Of a DNA stretch of 6,692 nt, positions 1 to 6,469 are shown one piece after another. The stretch lies in contig JAQVQT010000102.1 in NCBI GenBank assembly GCA_028701435.1, positions 1-6,692 on the forward strand, given 5' to 3'. This DNA is from Smithellaceae bacterium. Its GTDB lineage: Bacteria; Desulfobacterota; Syntrophia; Syntrophales; Smithellaceae. Below the pieces are notes generated by a model. That model made no database searches and was not told where the DNA came from. It saw only the letters and a program-made list of their open reading frames with translations. Within the stretch, counting starts at the first letter, position 1. Every line of letters begins with the position of its first letter. The position numbers and the translations under genes are program-made.

Positions 1-2652
1 CGGCACCGTAAACTGCTCTTTGAAACGGCCGCGCCGCAGATCTGCGAGTTGCGGCTGGTGACAAAAGACGCCGCCCCCGTCTGGGTGCGCATCGATACGA
101 TCGCGGCGCAGGACGCCGACGGTGCCCCCGTATGCCGCGCCACAATGATCGACATCACCGAACACAAGCAGGCGGGGTTAGCGCTGCGGGAGAGCGAAGA
201 AAAACATCGCATCCTCTTTGAGAATGCCGGTGAAGCCATTTATGTCGCCCAGGACGGCAAGGTGGTGTTCTCAAATCCCATGACGACTATGATCACCGGT
301 TATTCAAATGAGGAACTCACGTCAAGGCCATTTGTCGATTTCATTCATGCGGATGACCGCGACATGGTCAGGGACCGGTATGTCAGACGCCTCAAGGGTG
401 AGGACATTCCCCGGCGCTACGCTTTCCGGGTTCTTCATAAAAACGGCGGTTTCCGGTGGGTGGATTTGGATACCATCCTGATCAACTGGGAAGGAAGACC
501 CGCTACGTTGAACTTTATGGCCGATATCACGGAGCGCAAGCAGGCGGAGGAGGCGCTGCATCAGAGTGATGATAAGTACAGATTACTATTTGAAAATGCA
601 GGAGAAGGAATATTGATCGCTCAAGAAGATAGGATTAAATTTGCCAATCCGGCCCTCGAAAATATTTTAGGATATCCGAGGGATATTATCACCAGCAAAC
701 CATTTGTATCGTTTATTCACCCGGATGACCGTGCCATGCTCGTTGACCGTCACGTGCGGAGGATGAGCGGCGAACCGGTGGAAACCGGCTATCGTTTCAG
801 AAGCATTGCCTCCGATGGAACACAGCGATGGCTGCATATTATTTCACGGCTCACTTCCTGGAATGGAATGCCCGCCTCTTTGAGTTTCGTCATGGACATC
901 ACTGACCACAAACGGGCGGAGGATGAATTGAGGGCGAGTGAGGAAAAATATCGTTTGATTTTTGAGCATTCGCCTCTGGGTATTTTATCCTTTGACGAAG
1001 AAGGCACTATCATTGCCTGCAATGACAATTTCGTCAAAATTATCGGATCTTCGCGAGAAAAACTCGTGGGTCTCAATATGCTCAAACTGCCCGACGAAAA
1101 AATGGTTTTAGCTGTGAGAAATGCGCTTCAGGGGAGCCCCGGAATTTATGAAGACGACTATTCTTCCGTAACCGCAAAAAAGACTACGCCGATCAGGTGT
1201 TTTTTTGCACCGATGGACTTGGGCGGAGGACGAATTTCCGGAGGGGTAGGAATTATCGAAGACATTACCGAGCGCAAGCAGGCGGAGGAGGCGCTGCGGG
1301 AAAGCGAAAAACGGTTCCGAGTCGTGCAGGAAATATCTCCCGATGGATTCACCATTCTTCATCCCTTGAGAAACGAAAAAGGTGAAATTGTTGACTTTAC
1401 ATGGATTTACGAAAATCAGACAATCGCACGTATTAACGGAACAGATCCACAAGAAGTAATAGGCAAACGGCTTCTGGACCTTTTTCCAACTCATAATGAA
1501 ACATCGGTTTTTGAAGCATATATTCATGTAGCCAACACAGGAAACCCACAGATTATTGAAGAAGTCTATGTAGGAGAGATAGTTTCAAGGCCGACATGGC
1601 TGCGTCTCGTCGTTGTATCGATGGGTGAAGATATTGCAATTAATGCACAGGACATCACCGAACGCAAGCATGTTGAGGAAAGCCTTCGACAGGCTGAAGA
1701 AAACTACCGCAGCATTTTTGAGAATGCCCAGGAAGGGATTTATCGAACCACGCCAGAAGGAAAATTCCTCATGGCCAATCAGGCCATGGCGCACATTCTG
1801 GGATACGATTCCCCTGAAGAATTGATGGGCGACATGGCCGACATCACAAAGCGGCTCTATGTCAATGCCGGGGAACGCGAAAACGCCATAGAACGGATCG
1901 AACGAAAAGGCTTCGTGAAGGATGATGAACTTCAATTCTACCGGAAGGATGGGCGCAGAATCTGGGTTTCCCGGACCATGCAGGCCGTTCGGGACGAGTG
2001 GGGGAAACTTCTGTGCCTTGAAGGGCTTGTTACAGATATTACGGATCGGAAAAATAGTGTGGATCAACTGAGAAAGGCCCTGGGCGGAACGATTCAGGCC
2101 ATCGCCTCGGTGGTGGAAACCAAAGATCCCTATACGGCAGGCCATCAACGCCGTGTGGCCGATCTGGCCCGGACCATTGCCAGAGAGATGGGTCTCTCCC
2201 AGGAGCAGATCGAAGGTCTCCGTGTCGCCGGCATCATCCATGACATCGGGAAAGTCTCCGTTCCCGCCGAGATCCTCAGCTCGCCCAGGAAATTAACAAG
2301 CCTGGAGTTCAGCCTGATTAAAATCCATGTGCAAGCCGGGTACGATATTCTGAAGGACATTGACTTTCCCTGGCCTATAGCCAGGATGGTCCTGGAACAC
2401 CATGAGCGGATAAACGGGTCGGGGTATCCCAACGGTTTGACCGGAGACCAGATTCTTCCGGAGTCCCGAATTCTGGCGGTGGCGGATGTGGTGGAAGCCA
2501 TGGCAACGCACCGTCCTTACCGGGCTGCATTAGGGCTGAATGCCGCTTTGGAGGAAATTACCCAAAACAAGGGAGTCCTCTATGATCCGGAGGCAGTGGA
2601 TGCCTGTCTGCGCCTTTTCCGGGACAAAGGCTATGAAATCAAGGTTGCATGA
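1..2652 (+). CDS. Multi-PAS sensor protein with C-terminal HD-GYP domain (5'-truncated by window edge)
   Basis: Predicted cytoplasmic signalling protein whose output domain hydrolyses cyclic-di-GMP. The frame is open from base 1 with no start, so the gene begins upstream; residues are numbered from base 1 (883 visible). A TTG at base 49 is in frame but lies inside a PAS domain and is an unlikely start. PAS units, each closed by an ITE/DxK-type PAC motif, fall at about 1-56 (partial), 65-180, 189-304, 313-426, 435-557 and 565-684. The HD-GYP domain spans about 691-883. Visible active-site residues are His715, His747-Asp748 with Lys751 (HDIGK), His776, His800-His801 (HHERINGSGYP, with GYP at 808-810) and Asp829. 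No membrane segment is seen in the visible part; the N-terminus is unknown. The PAS ligands cannot be read from sequence. The gene converges on the lipoprotein gene. The domain call is firm; c-di-GMP activity is inferred from the family. Confidence 0.93.
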   Translation, partial: RHRKLLFETAAPQICELRLVTKDAAPVWVRIDTIAAQDADGAPVCRATMIDITEHKQAGLALRESEEKHRILFENAGEAIYVAQDGKVVFSNPMTTMITGYSNEELTSRPFVDFIHADDRDMVRDRYVRRLKGEDIPRRYAFRVLHKNGGFRWVDLDTILINWEGRPATLNFMADITERKQAEEALHQSDDKYRLLFENAGEGILIAQEDRIKFANPALENILGYPRDIITSKPFVSFIHPDDRAMLVDRHVRRMSGEPVETGYRFRSIASDGTQRWLHIISRLTSWNGMPASLSFVMDITDHKRAEDELRASEEKYRLIFEHSPLGILSFDEEGTIIACNDNFVKIIGSSREKLVGLNMLKLPDEKMVLAVRNALQGSPGIYEDDYSSVTAKKTTPIRCFFAPMDLGGGRISGGVGIIEDITERKQAEEALRESEKRFRVVQEISPDGFTILHPLRNEKGEIVDFTWIYENQTIARINGTDPQEVIGKRLLDLFPTHNETSVFEAYIHVANTGNPQIIEEVYVGEIVSRPTWLRLVVVSMGEDIAINAQDITERKHVEESLRQAEENYRSIFENAQEGIYRTTPEGKFLMANQAMAHILGYDSPEELMGDMADITKRLYVNAGERENAIERIERKGFVKDDELQFYRKDGRRIWVSRTMQAVRDEWGKLLCLEGLVTDITDRKNSVDQLRKALGGTIQAIASVVETKDPYTAGHQRRVADLARTIAREMGLSQEQIEGLRVAGIIHDIGKVSVPAEILSSPRKLTSLEFSLIKIHVQAGYDILKDIDFPWPIARMVLEHHERINGSGYPNGLTGDQILPESRILAVADVVEAMATHRPYRAALGLNAALEEITQNKGVLYDPEAVDACLRLFRDKGYEIKVA
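532..559 (+). repeat. 28-bp direct repeat, copy A, in the PAS1-PAS2 linker
   Basis: This 28-base stretch, starting GAGCGCAAGCAGGCGG, is identical to bases 1270-1297. It encodes ERKQAEEAL, the PAC-end helix linking two PAS domains. The copies are 738 bases apart, exactly 246 codons, and in the same frame. A degenerate relative (EHKQAG-ALRESEE) lies around 160-200. Confidence 0.9.
1270..1297 (+). repeat. 28-bp direct repeat, copy B, in the PAS3-PAS4 linker
   Basis: Identical at every base to 532-559, and again encodes ERKQAEEAL. The next 12 bases (GGGAAAGCGAAA) closely match those after the degenerate copy near 189-200, so linker similarity at DNA level extends beyond the exact repeat. A weaker relative occurs at about 1660-1680 (ERKHVEES). 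Confidence 0.9.
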
Positions 2653-2672
2653 ATTCCGGGGACACTTAATTA
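2651..2672. repeat. Possible dispersed-repeat remnant (AATTCCGGGGACAC type)
   Basis: A sequence containing AATTCCGGGGACAC followed by TTAATTA starts within the stop codon of the HD-GYP gene (TGA at 2650-2652). From memory, similar AATTCCGGGGACAC...TTAATT sequences recur in deltaproteobacterial and related genomes near REP-type elements and IS200-like (REP-associated) transposase genes. No second copy, inverted partner or transposase is visible here, so at most this is a solitary half or relic. Chance resemblance is possible, because the call rests on recall rather than a search. Confidence 0.35.
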
Positions 2673-2703
2673 TTTTCTTTTTGAAGCCTGCCTTTGGTTT
2701 TCC

Positions 2704-2726
2704 GGCCGTAAACGCGTTTATGGGCC
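2704..2726. other. Imperfect inverted repeat/hairpin between convergent genes
   Basis: TAAACGCGTTTA at 2709-2720 is a perfect 12-base palindrome. Flanking GGCC arms (2704-2707 and 2723-2726) extend it to a nine-pair stem with one G-T pair, one bulged G at 2722 and a CGCG loop. It lies between the two convergent gene ends (2652 and 2772), where a shared terminator would be expected. Neither strand has a T-run directly after the stem, so it is not a standard intrinsic terminator. It could be a Rho-linked or mRNA-stabilising hairpin, or a site for a dimeric DNA-binding protein. Confidence 0.5.
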
Positions 2727-2771
2727 TGGCGGGAAGGGACAAAGTTTGCCTTCAATCTTTTTGACGTTTAT

Positions 2772-3842
2772 TTACTTGCCGCCCAGCGCTTCTTTGATTT
2801 TGCCGCGGTTCTTGATGGCTTCGCCGACGCGGGAAAGCGCGAGGGTGATGTCGTCATCGGGTTTGCCCAGTATTTTATCGGACTGCCGGTAAAGATTCAG
2901 GGCGGCGTCCAGGTCACCCCGGCTTTCCGCGCAGACGCCCAGGTTGTACAAAAGCGCGTAGGAGGCGGGGGCAAGGTTGCGCGCCTGTCCCCAGAGTTCG
3001 CAGGCGCTGTCCATGCGGCCTTTGTCTGCGTAATCCATGCCGCGCTTGAGGAGATCTTTTGCTTCCTTCGATTCGATGCCGTCCGTGGAATCGATCAGGC
3101 GGATTTCCCGGGTGATGTAATAGGGGGCGATATCACGCCGGAACTGGTTTTTGACGGAGGCTTTGGCCTGCTCCAGAAGAACGGTTTCGCTCTGCACGGG
3201 GTTGGTGTCTTCGCAGCCTGAAGAATTGGTCACGGCGGAGAGATTGCGGGAGTAGATCACCCGGCCGGTAGCGACGTCCACCAGCTTCGGGGACACGGCA
3301 AAATTGGCGACGCGCTTCGTACAGCGAACATGGTAGTAGCGCCAGTCAACGCAGGGGCCCTGATAGGTTCGCCCTTTTTCGTCCCTTCTCATTTCATACC
3401 GCCGGCAGACGGAGCGCCTTTCCGCGTAGGAGCTGTCGTCGTGCCGGTTTTGCGTGACGACGCCCGTGTAGATTCCCTGAGCGCCGATCATTTTGCCCAG
3501 TTTCACGGCTGTTTTCGGGTCCACCAGACCGCTGTGCGAAAATTTCATTTCGCTGACGACCTTATCCACGGAAGCGCGGTCCACCAGCGTGAAATACGGT
3601 TTATCGTCGATGCCGATTCCCGCAAGCACACCTTCAATTTCCGCGGCAAATTCCGGTCCGCCGGGACCGTTGAACGGCAGAACCGCCACGGCTTTGGTCA
3701 GGGACGCTTCGTGGTATTGCGCGGGCTGAAGCATGTTGACGCTGATTTTTGTCGCGCAGCCGGACACCATCAGGAGGGTGACCAGCAAGATTGCCGAAAC
3801 CAGAACAGAATGACTACCGTACCTTCCGCGCGAATGGAACAT
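2772..3842 (-). CDS. CsgG-like outer-membrane lipoprotein with C-terminal TPR repeats
   Basis: Predicted lipoprotein of 356 residues. The N-terminus has basic residues, a hydrophobic stretch (13-25) and a lipobox MVSGC, with the lipidated cysteine at 29. Ala at +2 favours the outer membrane. Residues about 49-205 follow the CsgG-family pattern: AVAVLPFNG (51-59), FTLVDRASVDKVVSEM (84-99), then LGKMIGAQGIYTGVVT (115-130) and LVDVATGRVIYSRNLSAV (187-204). Two TPR-like repeats follow at about 263-329. A basic segment with Cys146, Cys164 and Cys174 interrupts the CsgG-like domain, and Cys210 lies just after it. The start at 3842 is supported by a perfect AGGAGG five bases upstream. The gene follows the FlgT-like gene by 12 bases and is probably co-transcribed with it. 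CsgG itself exports curli subunits, but no curli genes are present, so a scaffold or assembly role in the envelope is as likely as secretion. The substrate is unknown. Confidence 0.85.
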   Translation of the reverse strand: MFHSRGRYGSHSVLVSAILLVTLLMVSGCATKISVNMLQPAQYHEASLTKAVAVLPFNGPGGPEFAAEIEGVLAGIGIDDKPYFTLVDRASVDKVVSEMKFSHSGLVDPKTAVKLGKMIGAQGIYTGVVTQNRHDDSSYAERRSVCRRYEMRRDEKGRTYQGPCVDWRYYHVRCTKRVANFAVSPKLVDVATGRVIYSRNLSAVTNSSGCEDTNPVQSETVLLEQAKASVKNQFRRDIAPYYITREIRLIDSTDGIESKEAKDLLKRGMDYADKGRMDSACELWGQARNLAPASYALLYNLGVCAESRGDLDAALNLYRQSDKILGKPDDDITLALSRVGEAIKNRGKIKEALGGK

Positions 3843-3847
3843 CGCCG

Positions 3848-3853
3848 CCTCCT
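3848..3853 (-). promoter_or_regulatory. Shine-Dalgarno site of the CsgG-like lipoprotein gene
   Basis: The minus strand reads AGGAGG here, five bases before the ATG at 3842. It begins one base after the TAA of the upstream gene (3857-3855). This fixes the lipoprotein start and suggests that a ribosome finishing the first gene can re-initiate on the second. Confidence 0.85.
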
Positions 3854-3854
3854 T

Positions 3855-4988
3855 TTATTGTTTGAAATACTCCAGCGTCAGGGAGTAGGGCGAGAAGTTG
3901 ACGATTTTAAAGCCTCCCTTTTGCTGGATGCTGTTGGCCAGATACAGGGTGTTTTCCGGATAGCTGACCACAAAGGACCCCATTTCCTTTTCTTCCACCC
4001 CCGCAACCCAGACGATGTTTTGCAGGATGCCCTTGACTTCCAGCACCGTGTCCAGATCCTTCACGCCCGCCACCTGCACGGCAATCTTTTTGGTGTTGCC
4101 CTCAATGTATTGCCCGACTTTGTCCAGGAGCGCAGGCGTCAGGGTTTCCGCCAGTTCCTGCATGGCTTGAGCCGCCGCGTCCTCGACGCTGTTGGCGAGC
4201 GCCCGGGCCTGTTCCACGCCCGTGGTGAGGATTTCCATGTTGCCGGTTTTGTTGTTTTTGGAAAGAATCCGGTAAGTGAGCCGAACGGTGACGTGGTTGA
4301 AGGGCATGGAGAGACCGTAGCCGATGTCTTCGCCTTTTTTGGTGGAAATGGTGTAGTCCACCTTCCCGATGATGATCAGGTTCGACAGGAACTTGTATGT
4401 CAGGCTGCGCATGGACAGGGTTTTGCCGGTGCGAACGGCGCTTTCGACGTCTCTGGCGTTTACCGCGTGCGTGGGCGCGACGTCCACCACGGTGTAGCCC
4501 TGCTCGGTCAGCTTGCCGATCAGGGTTTCGGAAAGAATGTTCTTTTCTTCAAATTCATCTCCGCGGCGCCCTGGCTTCCGCGCCGGAATGAAAAGAGCGA
4601 TGGAATTGTTCAGCCCCATCTGTGAAACGGCGTCCCGGGCCTGGGACGGCACGACGCAGGCGTTGATTTTCACGTTCAGAATGTCATCCTTCACGGATTC
4701 GTCGAGCACCTGATAGTTTTTTACCATGCCGCCCGCCTTGGTTTTCATTACGTCTTCGACGAGGGTGAAGTTCTGTACCAGACTGCCGGCCTTGACTTCC
4801 GTCCCGGCGACGTTTTCAATCGCCGTCCATTTGGCGCGGGCCACGGCCTCCATTTTAGCAGAGGGCCTGTCGTTGTTGACGATCAGCGCTTCGCCGACCG
4901 CGTGAACGCATTTGGTCTGGGCCGGCGCGTCAGGGACGGAAATGCAAAGCAGGCAAAGCAAAGAAAGAAAAAAGGATGACATTTTCAT
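3855..4988 (-). CDS. Secreted FlgT-like envelope protein
   Basis: Predicted periplasmic or outer-membrane-associated protein of 377 residues; no enzymatic motif is visible. Residues 1-23 form a signal peptide (MKMSSF, a leucine-rich core, then APA before QT at 23/24). Residues about 27-113 show the FlgT N-domain/LPP20-like pattern: GEALIVNND, an alanine-rich helix (AVARAKWTAIENVAGTEV), a second helix and YQVLDES, then a strand (ILNVKINACVV). Residues about 128-296 resemble a TolB-N/CsgG-like middle domain (SIALFIPARKPG, then ETLIGKLTEQGYTVVDV). Residues about 300-377 form a separate alpha/beta C-terminal domain. The frame stays open upstream to a GTG at 5069, but the ATG at 4988 is preferred: it has AGAGGTGG just upstream and gives a proper signal peptide. 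Vibrio FlgT belongs to the flagellar H ring; no flagellar genes are present, so a flagellar role is not shown. A general partner of the adjacent lipoprotein is the simplest reading. Confidence 0.75.
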   Translation of the reverse strand: MKMSSFFLSLLCLLCISVPDAPAQTKCVHAVGEALIVNNDRPSAKMEAVARAKWTAIENVAGTEVKAGSLVQNFTLVEDVMKTKAGGMVKNYQVLDESVKDDILNVKINACVVPSQARDAVSQMGLNNSIALFIPARKPGRRGDEFEEKNILSETLIGKLTEQGYTVVDVAPTHAVNARDVESAVRTGKTLSMRSLTYKFLSNLIIIGKVDYTISTKKGEDIGYGLSMPFNHVTVRLTYRILSKNNKTGNMEILTTGVEQARALANSVEDAAAQAMQELAETLTPALLDKVGQYIEGNTKKIAVQVAGVKDLDTVLEVKGILQNIVWVAGVEEKEMGSFVVSYPENTLYLANSIQQKGGFKIVNFSPYSLTLEYFKQ

Positions 4989-4992
4989 GAGG

Positions 4993-5000
4993 CCACCTCT
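4993..5000 (-). promoter_or_regulatory. Shine-Dalgarno site deciding the start of the FlgT-like gene
   Basis: The minus strand reads AGAGGTGG, four bases before the ATG at 4988. This favours that ATG over the upstream in-frame GTG at 5069, whose extra 27 residues (LQRKLHLYFFADSYPLSRGG) would place a charged stretch ahead of the signal peptide. Confidence 0.8.
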
Positions 5001-5059
5001 TGATAAAGGGTACGAATCAGCAAAAAAATAAAGATGCAACTTCCTCTGAAGCTTGAAGG

Positions 5060-5088
5060 AAACTAGCACAAAGAAGGGCGCTTTTCAA
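5060..5088 (-). promoter_or_regulatory. Candidate sigma-70-type promoter for the envelope gene pair
   Basis: Just after the mnmE stop the minus strand has TTGAAA (5088-5083), a 17-base spacer, then TAGTTT (5065-5060). The -35 matches consensus at five of six positions; the -10 at only three. A second, weaker option is TTGCAT at 5039-5034, followed by a T-rich tract and TTCGTA. No convincing terminator separates mnmE from the pair, so read-through from mnmE is also possible. Confidence 0.3.
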
Positions 5089-5089
5089 T

Positions 5090-6469
5090 TTATTTGCCGA
5101 TGCAGAAGCTGGAGAAAATCCGGGACAGAACATCCTCCGGGACGTTTTTTCCGGTGATTTCGTCCAGCGCATTCAGGGCTTCGGAAAGTTCAAAGGCGGC
5201 AAATTCCGAAGACTGGCCGGTGGTGAGGCAGTTTTGGGCCTCCCGAAGGCGGGCAAGGGCCTTTTCCAACGCCAGTTTGTGGCGCAGCCGAGTGATCATG
5301 ACGCCCTCGGCTGGGGTTTCGCCGCCTGTTGAACCGGTCAGGGCTTTCTTGAGGTCCTCCAGTCCGTCGCCGAATTTTGCCGACAGGCTCAAGAGAGGTT
5401 TGCCGTAAAGGGGATGATCGGGAAGCCGGTTGTTCCAGGCAGGCGGCAGATCGCATTTATTGACGGCCGTCAGGATTTTGACGTCATAGTTTTGGCTTTG
5501 TTCCATGATCTGGAAATCTTCATCCGTCAGCGGTTTGCTGCCGTCGAACAGCAGCAGGAGAATATCGGTCTCTTCCATTTGCCGCCAGACCAGATCGATG
5601 CCTTCTTTCTCAATGGCATCCGTGGGCGGGCGAATGCCGGCGGTGTCCGTCAGGTGAACGCAAGTGCCGTCCAGAGTTACGGTTTCCGTAATCAGGTCCC
5701 GCGTGGTGCCGGGGATGTCGGTCACGATGGCTTTTTTCCTGCCGGCCAGCCGGTTGAGCAGGCTGGACTTGCCCACGTTGGGTTTGCCGGCGATGACCAC
5801 GCGGAGGCCCTCAGTGAATAACCGGGCCTGATGGTAGGTTGACAGGAGCTGCTCCATGCCGGCGTCGGCCCGAAGAATCAGCCCGGAAACGGAGGGAATT
5901 TCCCTGTCGGATACATCCTCTGAAAAATCAATGGCGGCTTCCAGATGGGCGAGAGCGTCAACCAGCAGCGAGCGCAGCTCATCGATTCTGCGCCCCAGGG
6001 ATCCTTTCATCTGAGACAGTTCAAGCTGCAATGCCTTTGCCGATTGTGCGGTGATCATGGCGGCCAACGCTTCCGCCTGCGACAAATCCATCCGTCCGTG
6101 AAGAAAAGCGCGCTCGGAAAATTCCCCGGGACGGGCCAGACGGCAGCCCAATTTCAGGAGCTGTTCCAGGATGGTTTGCAGGATCAGGGGATTGCCGTGG
6201 CAGGATATTTCAAGAACGTCTTCGCCGGTGAAAGAATGAGGTTTACGCATCAGCGTGGCCAGCACCTCGTCCAGAACCGTTTGGCCGTCGGCCGAGACAA
6301 CGTCTCCGTGATACAAATGATGACTCTGCCAGACGCAGTTGGGATGAGCGGGGCGGAATATCCGCGGCGCCAGTTCAGGGGCCAGGGGCCCGCTGACCCG
6401 GATGAGGCCCACGCCCGCCGTGCCCAAAGGCGTGGCGATGGCTGCGATCGTTTCTGTCTTTGTCACCAT
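5090..6469 (-). CDS. mnmE: tRNA uridine-5-carboxymethylaminomethyl(34) synthesis GTPase MnmE
   Basis: GTPase that, with MnmG, adds the (carboxymethyl)aminomethyl group to wobble uridine 34 of certain tRNAs, using a methylene-tetrahydrofolate-derived carbon. The 459-residue length is normal for the family. The N-terminal folate-binding domain carries RPGEFSERAFLHGRMDLSQA (113-132). The G domain has G1 GKPNVGKS (228-235), G2 region TDIPGTTRD (250-258), G3 DTAG (275-278), G4 NKCD (337-340) and SAK (363-365). The essential C-terminal CIGK motif, with Cys456, ends the protein, so the gene appears fully functional. The ATG at 6469 directly follows an in-frame TGA (6472-6470), so only this ATG or the next GTG (6466) can be the usual start. 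There is no clear Shine-Dalgarno, and the jag stop lies only 10 bases upstream, which suggests translational coupling. mnmG does not follow within the window. Confidence 0.98.
   Translation of the reverse strand: MVTKTETIAAIATPLGTAGVGLIRVSGPLAPELAPRIFRPAHPNCVWQSHHLYHGDVVSADGQTVLDEVLATLMRKPHSFTGEDVLEISCHGNPLILQTILEQLLKLGCRLARPGEFSERAFLHGRMDLSQAEALAAMITAQSAKALQLELSQMKGSLGRRIDELRSLLVDALAHLEAAIDFSEDVSDREIPSVSGLILRADAGMEQLLSTYHQARLFTEGLRVVIAGKPNVGKSSLLNRLAGRKKAIVTDIPGTTRDLITETVTLDGTCVHLTDTAGIRPPTDAIEKEGIDLVWRQMEETDILLLLFDGSKPLTDEDFQIMEQSQNYDVKILTAVNKCDLPPAWNNRLPDHPLYGKPLLSLSAKFGDGLEDLKKALTGSTGGETPAEGVMITRLRHKLALEKALARLREAQNCLTTGQSSEFAAFELSEALNALDEITGKNVPEDVLSRIFSSFCIGK

Noticed and set aside
49..51. 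TTG as the start of the PAS/HD-GYP gene
   Set aside because: The frame is open upstream to base 1, and the codons before and after it belong to the same PAS domain. No ribosome site precedes it, so the gene is truncated by the window edge.
1585..2241. A 218-codon minus-strand open frame within the PAS/HD-GYP gene
   Set aside because: The plus-strand frame here encodes PAS5 and the start of HD-GYP with conserved motifs. The antisense product has no recognisable domain.
3330..4625. A long (431-codon) plus-strand open frame opposite the two envelope genes
   Set aside because: It spans both well-supported minus-strand genes and their junction, and its translation is an irregular His/Arg/Gly/Val-rich string with no domain pattern. 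It is best explained as an antisense shadow of GC-rich third codon positions.
3867..4980. Assignment of the FlgT-like gene as a true flagellar flgT
   Set aside because: Similarity is limited to the N-terminal and middle patterns, the C-terminal region looks different, and no flagellar genes are in the window, so no gene symbol was given.
5041..5061. TTCCT...AGGAA inverted arms around AAGCTT as a possible mnmE terminator
   Set aside because: The stem is only five pairs around an 11-base loop with mismatched centre and no adjacent T-run on the minus strand, so it is not a credible terminator.
4989..5069. 27-residue N-terminal extension of the FlgT-like protein from a GTG at 5069
   Set aside because: It overlaps the candidate promoter region and would bury the signal peptide. 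The ATG at 4988 has a good Shine-Dalgarno.
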